Source: DATGYC01 sp035298385 (GTDB lineage: Bacteria > Bacillota > Sulfobacillia > Symbiobacteriales > Symbiobacteriaceae). Taken from it: 7,190 nucleotides of DNA. Shown one piece after another: positions 1 through 5,721 of this stretch. Position 1 is the first letter of the stretch. Each line of letters starts with the position of its first letter. Under the pieces are notes generated by a model. That model was not told the origin of the DNA and did not search any database. It saw only the letters and a list, made by a program, of their open reading frames with translations. The translations under genes were made by a program, and so were the position numbers. The stretch lies in contig DATGYC010000039.1 in the NCBI GenBank assembly GCA_035298385.1, forward strand, positions 1-7,190, read 5' to 3'.

Positions 1-576
1 ACCTCGAACACGCCGGGCCGGACCCAGACGCTCAACTTCTACCGCATCTGGCCGCAAGGAAAGCCCCGACTCGAGAATGAGGGCCCCACTGAGGGAGAGG
101 AGCGCTTCTCGCTCAAGGGCGCCCTGCGCGACGCCGCCATCGAGCAGGGCGCCTTCTACTTCGTGGACATGCCCGGCTACGGCTTCGCCAAGGTCTCCGC
201 CACACAACGGAACGCCTGGCAGAAGCTGATCGAGACCTACCTACTCAATCGCACCAACCTGCGCTCCGTTATCCAGTTGATCGACTTCCGCCATCCACCG
301 ACCAAGGATGACGTGGCGATGTACGACTGGCTCCGCCACTATGAGAAGTCCCGCCTGGTCCTGGCGACCAAGCTGGACAAGATCGGGCGCTCGCAATGGG
401 TGGCGCACCAGAAGGAGATCGTGCACGAGTTGGCGATGAAGTTCCATCTGCCGCTCGGGCCGGACACCCCGGTCGATCCGACCCTGGAGCCGCTCCAGCT
501 CTTCTCCGCGGAGACCGGCCAGGGGTGCGACCTGGTCTGGTCCTACGTAACGCGGGCAGCGAAACTGCAAGGATAG
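1..576 (+). CDS. engB: Ribosome biogenesis GTPase EngB (YsxC/YihA), 5' end missing
   Basis: The frame is open from base 1 to the TAG at 574-576, giving 191 visible residues. EngB is a GTP-binding protein that helps assemble the large ribosomal subunit. Visible motifs in order (residue 1 = first codon of the window): G2 region TSNTPGRTQTLNFY at 1-14, G3 DMPGYGFAKV at 56-65, a family-typical LIDFRHPPTKDD stretch near 93-104, G4 TKLD at 123-126 and G5 SAETGQG at 169-175. The Walker A/G1 motif lies upstream of the window; by comparison with the family perhaps 40-60 residues are missing. There are 38 residues between LNFY and YFVD, where the E. coli protein has about seven, so this copy carries an in-frame insertion of about 30 residues, rich in charged residues and glycine (about 15-52). 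The C-terminal part has normal family spacing. The gene ends inside a palindrome that may stop transcription. Confidence 0.93.
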   Translation, partial: TSNTPGRTQTLNFYRIWPQGKPRLENEGPTEGEERFSLKGALRDAAIEQGAFYFVDMPGYGFAKVSATQRNAWQKLIETYLLNRTNLRSVIQLIDFRHPPTKDDVAMYDWLRHYEKSRLVLATKLDKIGRSQWVAHQKEIVHELAMKFHLPLGPDTPVDPTLEPLQLFSAETGQGCDLVWSYVTRAAKLQG

Positions 577-590
577 CCCGATCGGGCTAT
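573..590 (+). terminator. Perfect 18-base palindrome at the engB stop codon, possible terminator
   Basis: ATAGCCCGATCGGGCTAT is a perfect inverted repeat with 9-base arms and overlaps the engB TAG stop. It could form a hairpin at the 3' end of the engB transcript. It lacks a following T run, so it is not a textbook intrinsic terminator. It may instead stabilise the 3' end, act with Rho, or be a protein site. Confidence 0.4.
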
Positions 591-595
591 TCACT

Positions 596-611
596 CGTGA
601 TAAGTGTCACG
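596..611. promoter_or_regulatory. CRP/FNR-family-like dyad upstream of the copper operon
   Basis: CGTGA-N6-TCACG (596-600 and 607-611) has the GTGA-N6-TCAC core of the CRP-family consensus TGTGA-N6-TCACA. A further TCAC at 591-594 makes a second dyad, TCAC-TC-GTGA. The site lies 42 bases before the ycnI start and covers the place where a -35 box would be. Which protein binds is unknown and no such regulator is encoded in the window. A chance match is possible. Confidence 0.4.
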
Positions 612-623
612 TTACCCTAGAGA

Positions 624-629
624 TATCAT
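624..629 (+). promoter_or_regulatory. Possible -10 box of the ycnI-ycnJ promoter
   Basis: TATCAT matches the sigma-A -10 consensus at five of six bases and is identical to the -10 box proposed for the valS leader. The bases 17 upstream (601-606, TAAGTG) are a poor -35 match, so a promoter here would be weak or need an activator. The CRP-like dyad at 596-611 overlaps that region. Confidence 0.3.
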
Positions 630-652
630 TCTTACTTGAGGGGTGTGTTCTG

Positions 653-1270
653 ATGCGTGCTAATTTTATGCGCAGTTCAATCGTAGCAGGCGCCCTGCTC
701 ATCAGCGTGCAGGGGATCGCATCCGCCCATGTGACCGTCTATCCGAAGCAGTTCGTGGCCGGTGCCTATGAGAACTTCGTCCTGCGGGTTCCCTCTGAGA
801 AGGAGATCCCGACGACCAAGGTCAAGGTTGAGATCCCGGCAGGCTTCACCGTCTCCCGCGTCAAGCCCGTGTCAGGCTGGACCTATACCTTCACCAAGGA
901 CGCCAGCGGCAAGGTGACGGCGATCGAGTGGACCGGCGGCGAGATTACCGCGACGGAGTACCAGGAGTTCGGTATGTCCGGTAAGGCCCCGGCTGAGGCT
1001 GGTAAGGTCGCCTGGAAGGCCTACCAGACCTACAAGGATGGCACTGTCGTTGAGTGGACCGGCCCGTCTGATGCCAAGACCCCGGCCTCGGTCGTCGAGG
1101 TTGTTGCGGGGACCGGCACGGCTGACGCACACGGGGACGTTCACGATGCCAAGCCTGCTGCCACCGAGGCCGCCAAGGAAGAGGCTCACGGCGTAACTGG
1201 CTGGGCGGCCTGGGGCGGGCTGGGCTTGGGCGCCCTGGCACTGCTCGTCGCGCTGTTTAAGAAGAAGTAG
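653..1270 (+). CDS. ycnI: YcnI-family (DUF1775) membrane-anchored copper-binding protein
   Basis: A 205-residue exported protein. Residues 1-25 form a signal peptide ending ASA, so the mature chain would begin HVTVYPKQF with His26 at its N-terminus. B. subtilis YcnI binds Cu(II) with such an N-terminal histidine plus a conserved tryptophan; Trp135 in VVEWTGP is the likely partner here. The DUF1775 domain covers about 26-150. A low-complexity Ala/Thr/Glu linker with His160, His164 and His179 leads to one membrane helix (about 184-202) ending in KKK, so the domain should face outward, tethered to the membrane. The ATG at 653 is preceded by GAGGGG with 9 bases spacing; an in-frame ATG at 668 is less well placed. 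The copper transporter starts 3 bases after the stop, so the pair is almost certainly one operon. Role as chaperone or delivery partner is inferred from the family and its neighbour. Confidence 0.93.
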   Translation: MRANFMRSSIVAGALLISVQGIASAHVTVYPKQFVAGAYENFVLRVPSEKEIPTTKVKVEIPAGFTVSRVKPVSGWTYTFTKDASGKVTAIEWTGGEITATEYQEFGMSGKAPAEAGKVAWKAYQTYKDGTVVEWTGPSDAKTPASVVEVVAGTGTADAHGDVHDAKPAATEAAKEEAHGVTGWAAWGGLGLGALALLVALFKKK

Positions 1271-1273
1271 GCG

Positions 1274-2890
1274 ATGATTCGAACCGGCATACGACGGCTA
1301 GCTGCCCTCCTCGGGCTGCTGGCCGTTGGCCTCTTCCTGGTACCGGGAACGGCGCTCGCCCACGCCGTCCTGCAGAGTTCGGAGCCTCGTAGTGGAGCGG
1401 TGGTCCAAACGGCGCCGCCCTGGGTACGCGTGCAGTTCAACGAGCCCGTCGAGGCGGCCTTCACGCCCCTGATGGTCTACGACCGGGCCGGTAACCGGGT
1501 GGACAAGGGCGACGCTCAGGTCGACCCCGGCGACGCAACGGCAGCCATCGTTGGGCTCCAGTCGCTGCCGGAGGGGTTCTACACGGTCTCGTACCGGGTC
1601 ACCTCTGCCGATGGCCATCCTGTCGAGGGCGCCTATGGCTTCTCAGTGGGCGCCAAGGCGGTCGAGGGCGAGCCACTCTACCAGGCCAAGTCGACGGCGC
1701 TCGTACAGGCCGTGGGGCTCGTTCACGGGCTGGCTGCGTGGGGGGTGGTCCTTCTAGCGGGGCTGCCGCTCTTCCTGGCCTTTGTCTGGCGACCGGTCTT
1801 CCCGCAGGGCGCGGATCGGTTCACGGCGATCCTGGCGGGCCTGGCTGGCGGCCTCATCCTCATCGGGCTTGGTGAGGTCGGGCTCTATGCAGTTCGAGCC
1901 TCCGGCGAAGGCTTCAGTGCCGGGATCCTCATCCAAGCGCTCTTCAAGTCCCGGGTCGGCCTCCTCTGGCTCCTCCGCATGGGACTCGGTTTAGTGGCAG
2001 GTCTTGTTCTGCCGGGTATCGCCAAGTGGCTAGGCGGCCCCCGACTACTCACCGTCATCAACGGGCTGGTGGCGGGTGGACTGCTCCTCACCCTCTCGCT
2101 CTCCTCGCATGCCGCAGCGGCGGGGGGCGCCCTGCCGATCCTAGCCGACTGGCTTCATCTAGTCGCCGCCTCCTTCTGGGCGGGTGGCCTACTTGGCTTC
2201 GTCCTGGCCCTGCCCGGGGCGGACCGCGAGGCCCTGCCGCAGGCTGTGCGCCGCTTCTCCGTCGTGGTCACCGGTGCGGTCCTCCTCCTGGGGACGACGG
2301 GACTCTACGCTACTCTCTTGCACGTCGATGCCTGGAGCGAGTTGGTCAAGACCGAGTGGGGCCAGTCGCTGGTGACCAAGCTGGTACTCTTGATCCCGCT
2401 TCTACTCCTTGGCCTGATCAATCTCCGCCGGGAGGGACGCCGCCCCTTCCGTCACCTGGTAGCCGGTGAGTTGGTGCTGATCACCGCCCTGTTTGTGGCG
2501 GTTGGTTACCTGACCTCAGTCCCGCCGGCGAAAGTGGCGGCGCTGCCACAGGGGCCGTTCGCCCAGACCCAGACGGTCGACGGCTTGCAGGTGACGCTCC
2601 AGATCGAGCCCTTCCAGTTCGGCTACAACGATGCCCTGATCCAGGTCGCCGGGCGAGACGGGAGCCCCGTAGCGGGCGCAAATGTCGGGCTACGGATCAC
2701 GATGCTAGAGCATGAGATGGGCAAGCAGGACCCAGAGGCGAAGGAGGAGGCGTCAGGACACTACCGGGCGCCCGAGATCCTCCTGGCCATGGAGGGGAAG
2801 TGGCGAGTCGAGGTGGTCATCCTGACCGCAGCAGGGCAGGAGGTTCGGGTACCGTTTGAGGTGAGGGTGCCGAAGCAGTTGGCGCCCTAA
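1274..2890 (+). CDS. ycnJ: Copper transport protein, CopC-CopD fusion with C-terminal YtkA-like domain (YcnJ type)
   Basis: A 538-residue membrane protein, close in size and architecture to B. subtilis YcnJ, a copper uptake protein. A signal peptide (1-29, ending ALA) is followed by a CopC domain (30-126). Its likely Cu(II) ligands are the mature N-terminal His30 with Asp113 and His115 in the motif SADGHPVEGAYGF. The CopD part has eight predicted membrane helices, at about 148-171, 185-207, 229-250, 258-277, 290-312, 329-349, 367-384 and 396-416. Typical CopD signatures are SHAAA at 278-282, DWLHLVAASFWAGGL at 292-306 and TEWGQSLVTK at 360-369. Residues 431-538 form a YtkA/FixH-like extracytoplasmic beta domain with Met477, His480 and Met482, which could bind metal. 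The gene lies 3 bases after ycnI with only a weak Shine-Dalgarno sequence (AAGAAGTAGG), suggesting translational coupling. Direction of transport (import) is inferred from YcnJ. Confidence 0.93.
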   Translation: MIRTGIRRLAALLGLLAVGLFLVPGTALAHAVLQSSEPRSGAVVQTAPPWVRVQFNEPVEAAFTPLMVYDRAGNRVDKGDAQVDPGDATAAIVGLQSLPEGFYTVSYRVTSADGHPVEGAYGFSVGAKAVEGEPLYQAKSTALVQAVGLVHGLAAWGVVLLAGLPLFLAFVWRPVFPQGADRFTAILAGLAGGLILIGLGEVGLYAVRASGEGFSAGILIQALFKSRVGLLWLLRMGLGLVAGLVLPGIAKWLGGPRLLTVINGLVAGGLLLTLSLSSHAAAAGGALPILADWLHLVAASFWAGGLLGFVLALPGADREALPQAVRRFSVVVTGAVLLLGTTGLYATLLHVDAWSELVKTEWGQSLVTKLVLLIPLLLLGLINLRREGRRPFRHLVAGELVLITALFVAVGYLTSVPPAKVAALPQGPFAQTQTVDGLQVTLQIEPFQFGYNDALIQVAGRDGSPVAGANVGLRITMLEHEMGKQDPEAKEEASGHYRAPEILLAMEGKWRVEVVILTAAGQEVRVPFEVRVPKQLAP

Positions 2891-2897
2891 ATAGGTA

Positions 2898-2930
2898 AGG
2901 CCGCCTTGCCGGAGATCGGCAGGGCGGCCT
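2898..2930. terminator. Hairpin terminator between convergent ycnJ and the small HTH gene
   Basis: A 13-pair stem with one G-U pair: arms AGGCCGCCTTGCC (2898-2910) and GGCAGGGCGGCCT (2918-2930), loop GGAGATC. It begins 7 bases after the ycnJ stop and lies 19 bases past the stop of the minus-strand gene, so it probably serves both transcripts. The plus side has no T run; reading the minus strand, the stem is followed by TTACCTATTTAG, a loose T-rich tail. Confidence 0.75.
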
Positions 2931-2949
2931 CATCAAGGGAACGTGTCAC

Positions 2950-3156
2950 TCAGCCCTCGAGAGATCGGGCGAGGCGCTCCACCTCTCTTCGGTCAAGACG
3001 ACGCTCCGCATCCGGCCGAAAATCCGTTCGAAGGATACGGAGTCGCATGCCGTGGAGGATCACTGAGTCCTGGGCGCCAGCGATCCTTCGCCGGAGAGTA
3101 TCCGTGTCCATACCCAGGATTCGAGCTGCCTCGTGTAGCCGCAAGATGGAGTTCAC
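2950..3156 (-). CDS. Small MerR/excisionase-like helix-turn-helix protein
   Basis: A 68-residue protein if it starts at the GTG at 3156-3154, which follows AAGGGAG (3170-3164) with 7 bases spacing. An in-frame ATG at 3174 lacks a ribosome site and would add six residues. The N-terminal half, ILRLHEAARILGMDTDTLRR, fits the helix-turn-helix pattern of HTH_17/MerR-type domains (an Ala-Ala-x-x-Leu-Gly-Met turn, then a recognition helix with TLRRRI). The C-terminal part has RTDFRPDAERRLDRREVERL, like the wing and RR-F/L-x-x-x-E-V helix of that group. It has no effector or dimerisation domain, so it is a bare DNA-binding unit; target unknown. It sits alone on the minus strand downstream of eamA, separated from it by a terminator, and ends at a hairpin shared with ycnJ. 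I saw no convincing promoter or other feature in 3157-3331. Its size leaves some doubt that it is a gene. Confidence 0.6.
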   Translation of the reverse strand: MNSILRLHEAARILGMDTDTLRRRIAGAQDSVILHGMRLRILRTDFRPDAERRLDRREVERLARSLEG

Positions 3157-3331
3157 TCGCGCTCTCCCTTCCATAACGTTCTGTCAAGAAGAGTCTGTCT
3201 TATCTTCGGGTCTCGTAAACGCACACAAGCGTATCCACACGGGAGAGGCTGCCAGCGGCGAGAACGAATCTAAAAGGGCGCACCCTAACAGAGGTCGCCG
3301 GATGGCGTTCATCAAGGAAGGCTAACAGAAG

Positions 3332-3362
3332 AGCGGCACCTACCAGATCGGTAGGTGCCGCT
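3332..3362 (-). terminator. Intrinsic terminator of the EamA exporter gene
   Basis: A perfect 13-pair stem: AGCGGCACCTACC (3332-3344) and GGTAGGTGCCGCT (3350-3362), with a 5-base loop. It begins 4 bases after the TAA stop of the minus-strand gene. On the minus strand the stem is followed by CTTCTGTTAG, a moderately T-rich tail. Confidence 0.85.
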
Positions 3363-3366
3363 TTCG

Positions 3367-4269
3367 TTAGTCCGGGACCGCCTCGCTTCGCCCGATTGGG
3401 AGCTCTGCCACCACCATACCGCCTACGATCAGAAGGGCGCCCACGTAGCCGGTGGTCGTCAGCCGCTCGCCCAGGAGGAGGAAGGAGAAGACCGCAGCCC
3501 AGATCGGCTCTGTCGTATAGATCAGCGCTGCATGGGCCGGCGTGGTGAACGGCTGGAGCACGTTCATTAGCAGGAAGGCGAAGGCTGTAGCGAAGAGTCC
3601 GCAGATCAGGACAGCCACGCCAACGTTGCCAGTCCCGCCCCACCAGTCAATCCTGGCCGGTAATGACTCCGTTCCCAGGTGCATCCCCCAGGAGAGGAGC
3701 GCCGCGGTGCCGATCTGGATGGTCGCCAGCAGCGTAGTGTCATGGGTCTCACCGAAGCGGCTGATCCCGACCATGTGCAGCGCGAAGGCGACGGCGCCCA
3801 GCAAGACGAGGAAGTCTCCCCAAGCCAGGGCGGTCACCCCGTCCAGCGACAGGAAGCCGAGTCCGACTAGGGCGAGTCCAACCCCCAGCCACACCAGCGG
3901 TCGGGGACGGATCTTGAGCCAGACGAGGGCGATGCCAGGGACGAGCACGACGCCAAGACCGGTAATGAAGCCCGCCTTGGATGAGGTGGTCAGCCCCAGT
4001 CCGATCGTCTGGAAGGCATAGCCGAGGAAGAGGAAGAGCCCTAGTAGCCCACCTGCCGCCCACGTGGCGGGCTTCAGCCGCGCCCGCCGGCGCCAGAGCA
4101 TCGGGGCCAGGATCAGGGTGGCCAGGGTGAAGCGAGCGGCCAGGAACCAGTACGTGGGGACGCCCCCTGCCGTAACGTCCGTCGCGTTCTTCACCAGCGG
4201 GAAGGTGGCGCCCCAGATCGATGCGACGAAGAGGAGAAGCAGATCGGCCTGCCAAGTGCGGAGTCGCAT
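3367..4269 (-). CDS. EamA-family (drug/metabolite superfamily) membrane exporter
   Basis: A 300-residue, highly hydrophobic protein with the two-repeat EamA layout: about ten membrane helices, five per repeat. The first repeat opens with ADLLLLFVASIWGATFPLVK, typical of the family, and the second with WGDFLVLLGAVAFALHMVG. The motif AALIYTTEPIWAAVFSFLLL followed by GERLT is the usual signature near the end of repeat two. The ATG at 4269-4267 is chosen because GGAGG (4282-4278) lies 8 bases before it; an in-frame ATG at 4293 lacks such a site and is upstream of that Shine-Dalgarno sequence. A small hairpin, CTCC-GGCT-GGAG, could cover the ribosome site. Substrates of this family are usually small metabolites, amino acids or drugs and cannot be read here. 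The gene is divergent from a MarR regulator, which suggests ligand-inducible control. Confidence 0.92.
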   Translation of the reverse strand: MRLRTWQADLLLLFVASIWGATFPLVKNATDVTAGGVPTYWFLAARFTLATLILAPMLWRRRARLKPATWAAGGLLGLFLFLGYAFQTIGLGLTTSSKAGFITGLGVVLVPGIALVWLKIRPRPLVWLGVGLALVGLGFLSLDGVTALAWGDFLVLLGAVAFALHMVGISRFGETHDTTLLATIQIGTAALLSWGMHLGTESLPARIDWWGGTGNVGVAVLICGLFATAFAFLLMNVLQPFTTPAHAALIYTTEPIWAAVFSFLLLGERLTTTGYVGALLIVGGMVVAELPIGRSEAVPD

Positions 4270-4292
4270 GGGGTAAACCTCCAGCCGGAGCA

Positions 4293-4308
4293 TCTGTTAT
4301 GTAATAGA
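4293..4308. promoter_or_regulatory. Imperfect palindrome in the eamA 5' region, candidate MarR operator
   Basis: TCTGTTA-TG-TAATAGA has 7-base arms with one mismatched pair. It lies 24 bases upstream of the eamA start in the divergent eamA-marR region. Size and AT-richness fit MarR-type operators. A related half-site (TGACTATT on the plus strand at 4422-4429, against TGTCTATT on the minus strand at 4310-4303) overlaps the marR promoter. Function is inferred only. Confidence 0.3.
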
Positions 4309-4420
4309 CAGCTTAGCAAGTAGGTGGAGGCTGTGTCCACTGCTGGACTCTGTGCACGAACCCTGCTGGCTGGCCCGTGACCTTCTTATAAAAACGGTCG
4401 ATTTCCATAGAAAAAATATA

Positions 4421-4449
4421 TTGACTATTGTTGCCAGTAAAACTATAAT
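4421..4449 (+). promoter_or_regulatory. Strong sigma-A-type promoter of marR
   Basis: TTGACT (4421-4426), a 17-base spacer, then TATAAT (4444-4449): only one base away from the ideal promoter. The A/T run at 4411-4420 just upstream may act as an UP element. Transcription would start near 4456, about 50 bases before the marR start codon. The whole segment is much richer in A/T than the rest of the window. Confidence 0.85.
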
Positions 4450-4505
4450 GAGGATGAACCAGAAGATCCCAATCTTACCTTAAAATGAATGGGAGAGCGA
4501 TCTAC

Positions 4506-4961
4506 ATGAAGGCAGCGGTCCAGTCGCCCAGCCACATGGATCAGACGGTTCCGGAGCAGGTCCTGCCCCTGCTGCAGCTCGTCTCCGACCTAGTGACAAA
4601 GCGCTCGGACCGCTTCCTGGTGGATTGGGGCCTCACGACGCCGCAGTATGAGCTACTCCTGGCGGCCGTGACCAACTCGACGATCACCCTGGGCGACCTC
4701 TCTGATCACCTGCACTGTAGCCGCGGCAATGTGACCGGCATTGTGGACCGGCTCGAGCGCGATGGCTGGCTCGTGCGGGAGCGGAGCCAGGAGGACCGCC
4801 GTGTGATCCGGGTCCGGTTGACGGAGAAGGGCTACAGCGTCAAGGAGATCCAGGGCGCCTGGTTGAAGGAGCTGGAGGGCATGGCCGGGATCTGGCCGCA
4901 GGATCAGCGGGGCGCCCTCCGTGGGATGCTGCATCAGCTCTATCAGGAGCTGGTCGTCTAA
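4506..4961 (+). CDS. MarR-family winged-helix transcriptional regulator
   Basis: A 151-residue protein of normal MarR length. The winged helix spans about 44-108: TTPQYELLLAA (helix 2 region), TLGDLSDHLHCSRGNVTGIV (helix-turn-helix, 61-80), DRLERDGWLVRER then QEDRRVIRVRLTEKG (wing with the conserved D-R-R at 97-99). N- and C-terminal helices form the expected dimer interface. Cys71 in the recognition region is the only cysteine. The ATG at 4506 follows GGGAGAG (4491-4497) with 8 bases spacing; an in-frame ATG at 4485 precedes that site and is unlikely. It is divergent from the EamA exporter, the classic arrangement for a repressor that controls a neighbouring efflux gene and itself; the ligand is unknown. 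No terminator is seen after it, so some readthrough into the acetyltransferase gene is possible. Confidence 0.93.
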   Translation: MKAAVQSPSHMDQTVPEQVLPLLQLVSDLVTKRSDRFLVDWGLTTPQYELLLAAVTNSTITLGDLSDHLHCSRGNVTGIVDRLERDGWLVRERSQEDRRVIRVRLTEKGYSVKEIQGAWLKELEGMAGIWPQDQRGALRGMLHQLYQELVV

Positions 4962-5008
4962 CCCAGCGTTTCTGCCAGCCTCCATCTGCCCTGCCCTGAT
5001 TTACATAA

Positions 5009-5020
5009 AGGGTAGACCCT
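5009..5020. repeat. Short perfect dyad upstream of the acetyltransferase gene
   Basis: AGGGT-AG-ACCCT, 5-base arms around two bases, in the 122-base gap between marR and the GNAT gene. TTTACA at 5000-5005 resembles a -35 box but no matching -10 is found. A further dyad CACTT-N12-AAGTG (5049-5053, 5066-5070) reaches the ribosome site. These could be regulatory or chance. Confidence 0.25.
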
Positions 5021-5083
5021 CCTGTTGTCGTATTAAACATGGAGAGTCCACTTACCCGATTGTGCAAGTGAGGGCATGCTTAC

Positions 5084-5644
5084 ATGAATAAAAACGTCGG
5101 TGCAAAGGCGCTGATGAGCGGGACGAAGGTCTGCCTTCGCCCGGTGACGGGGCCGGACCTCGCACTCTTAGAGTGCTGGGATCAGGACCCGGAGATCGAG
5201 GCGCTGATGGGCCGCCGCTTCACCGTTGTCCAGCCTACGGAGTGGCTCCGGACCCATCTGACTGGGCGTGGCGGCCTGGCTTGGATGGTTGAGGAGTGCG
5301 GGACGGGGCGCCCGGTAGGCGAACTGGAACTAGCCAATCTGAACCGGCGGGCTGGCAATGCTGAGGTGCGAATCTGCCTGGGTGAGAAGGAGATCTGGGG
5401 CCATGGCTATGGCCGTGAGGCTCTGACCCTTGCCTTACGCTTCGCCTTCGTCACGTGGCGGCTGCGCTCGGTCCATCTGCGGGTCTACACGGAGAACGTT
5501 CGCGCCATCCGTCTCTACGAGCGAATCGGCTTCCGCAAGGTCGGCATTACCCCGCCGTCGGATCGCCGAGGGGACTCCAGCCCGATCCTGTTGATGGAGC
5601 TTGCCCAGGAGCGTTGGCAGCGCCTCCAGGAGGAAGCCGTCTAA
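5084..5644 (+). CDS. GNAT-family N-acetyltransferase (RimJ/RimL-like)
   Basis: A 186-residue protein with a single GNAT fold. The N-terminal strand VCLRPVTGPDLALLECW (16-32) is typical of the Acetyltransf_3/RimJ-RimL group. Motif A, which binds the acetyl-CoA pyrophosphate, is GHGYGREALTLALRFAF at 106-122, and motif B includes YTENVRAIRLYERIGFRKVG at 135-154 with the conserved Asn138 and Tyr145. It should transfer an acetyl group from acetyl-CoA to an amine; protein N-terminus, polyamine and drug substrates are all possible and the sequence does not decide. GAGGG (5070-5074) lies 9 bases before the ATG. An in-frame ATG at 5114 is less well supported. It stands between marR and valS with no terminator on either side that I can see; valS has its own promoter. 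Confidence 0.92.
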   Translation: MNKNVGAKALMSGTKVCLRPVTGPDLALLECWDQDPEIEALMGRRFTVVQPTEWLRTHLTGRGGLAWMVEECGTGRPVGELELANLNRRAGNAEVRICLGEKEIWGHGYGREALTLALRFAFVTWRLRSVHLRVYTENVRAIRLYERIGFRKVGITPPSDRRGDSSPILLMELAQERWQRLQEEAV

Positions 5645-5665
5645 CAAGTCTGCTTTCAGGATAGC

Positions 5666-5694
5666 TTGACACTGGGATGACGGCGGCATATCAT
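5666..5694 (+). promoter_or_regulatory. Sigma-A-type promoter of the valS leader
   Basis: TTGACA (5666-5671), a 17-base spacer and TATCAT (5689-5694). Transcription would start near 5701, just before the first T-box stem, giving a leader of about 305 bases. It begins 21 bases after the acetyltransferase stop. Confidence 0.85.
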
Positions 5695-5721
5695 ACGGAG
5701 TAATTAGATACCGTTTCAAAG

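Noticed and set aside
611..627. TACCCTAG-containing stretch as a CsoR copper operator
   Set aside because: The symmetry and G/C runs of CsoR sites are lacking; only a few bases agree.
3182..3187. Perfect TTGACA on the minus strand before the small HTH gene
   Set aside because: No -10 box lies at 16-18 bases; that position falls in the ribosome site. Likely chance.
2906..3325. 139-residue plus-strand frame rich in Arg and Ser
   Set aside because: It starts inside a terminator hairpin, has no good ribosome site and looks like the antisense shadow of the minus-strand HTH gene.
3749..4255. 168-residue minus-strand frame overlapping the exporter gene in another frame
   Set aside because: Arg/Pro/Gly-rich shadow of the well-supported EamA gene on the same strand.
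5076..5087. Three-codon reading frame ATG CTT ACA TGA overlapping the GNAT start
   Set aside because: The ribosome site is only one base away from this ATG; too short to support as a leader peptide.
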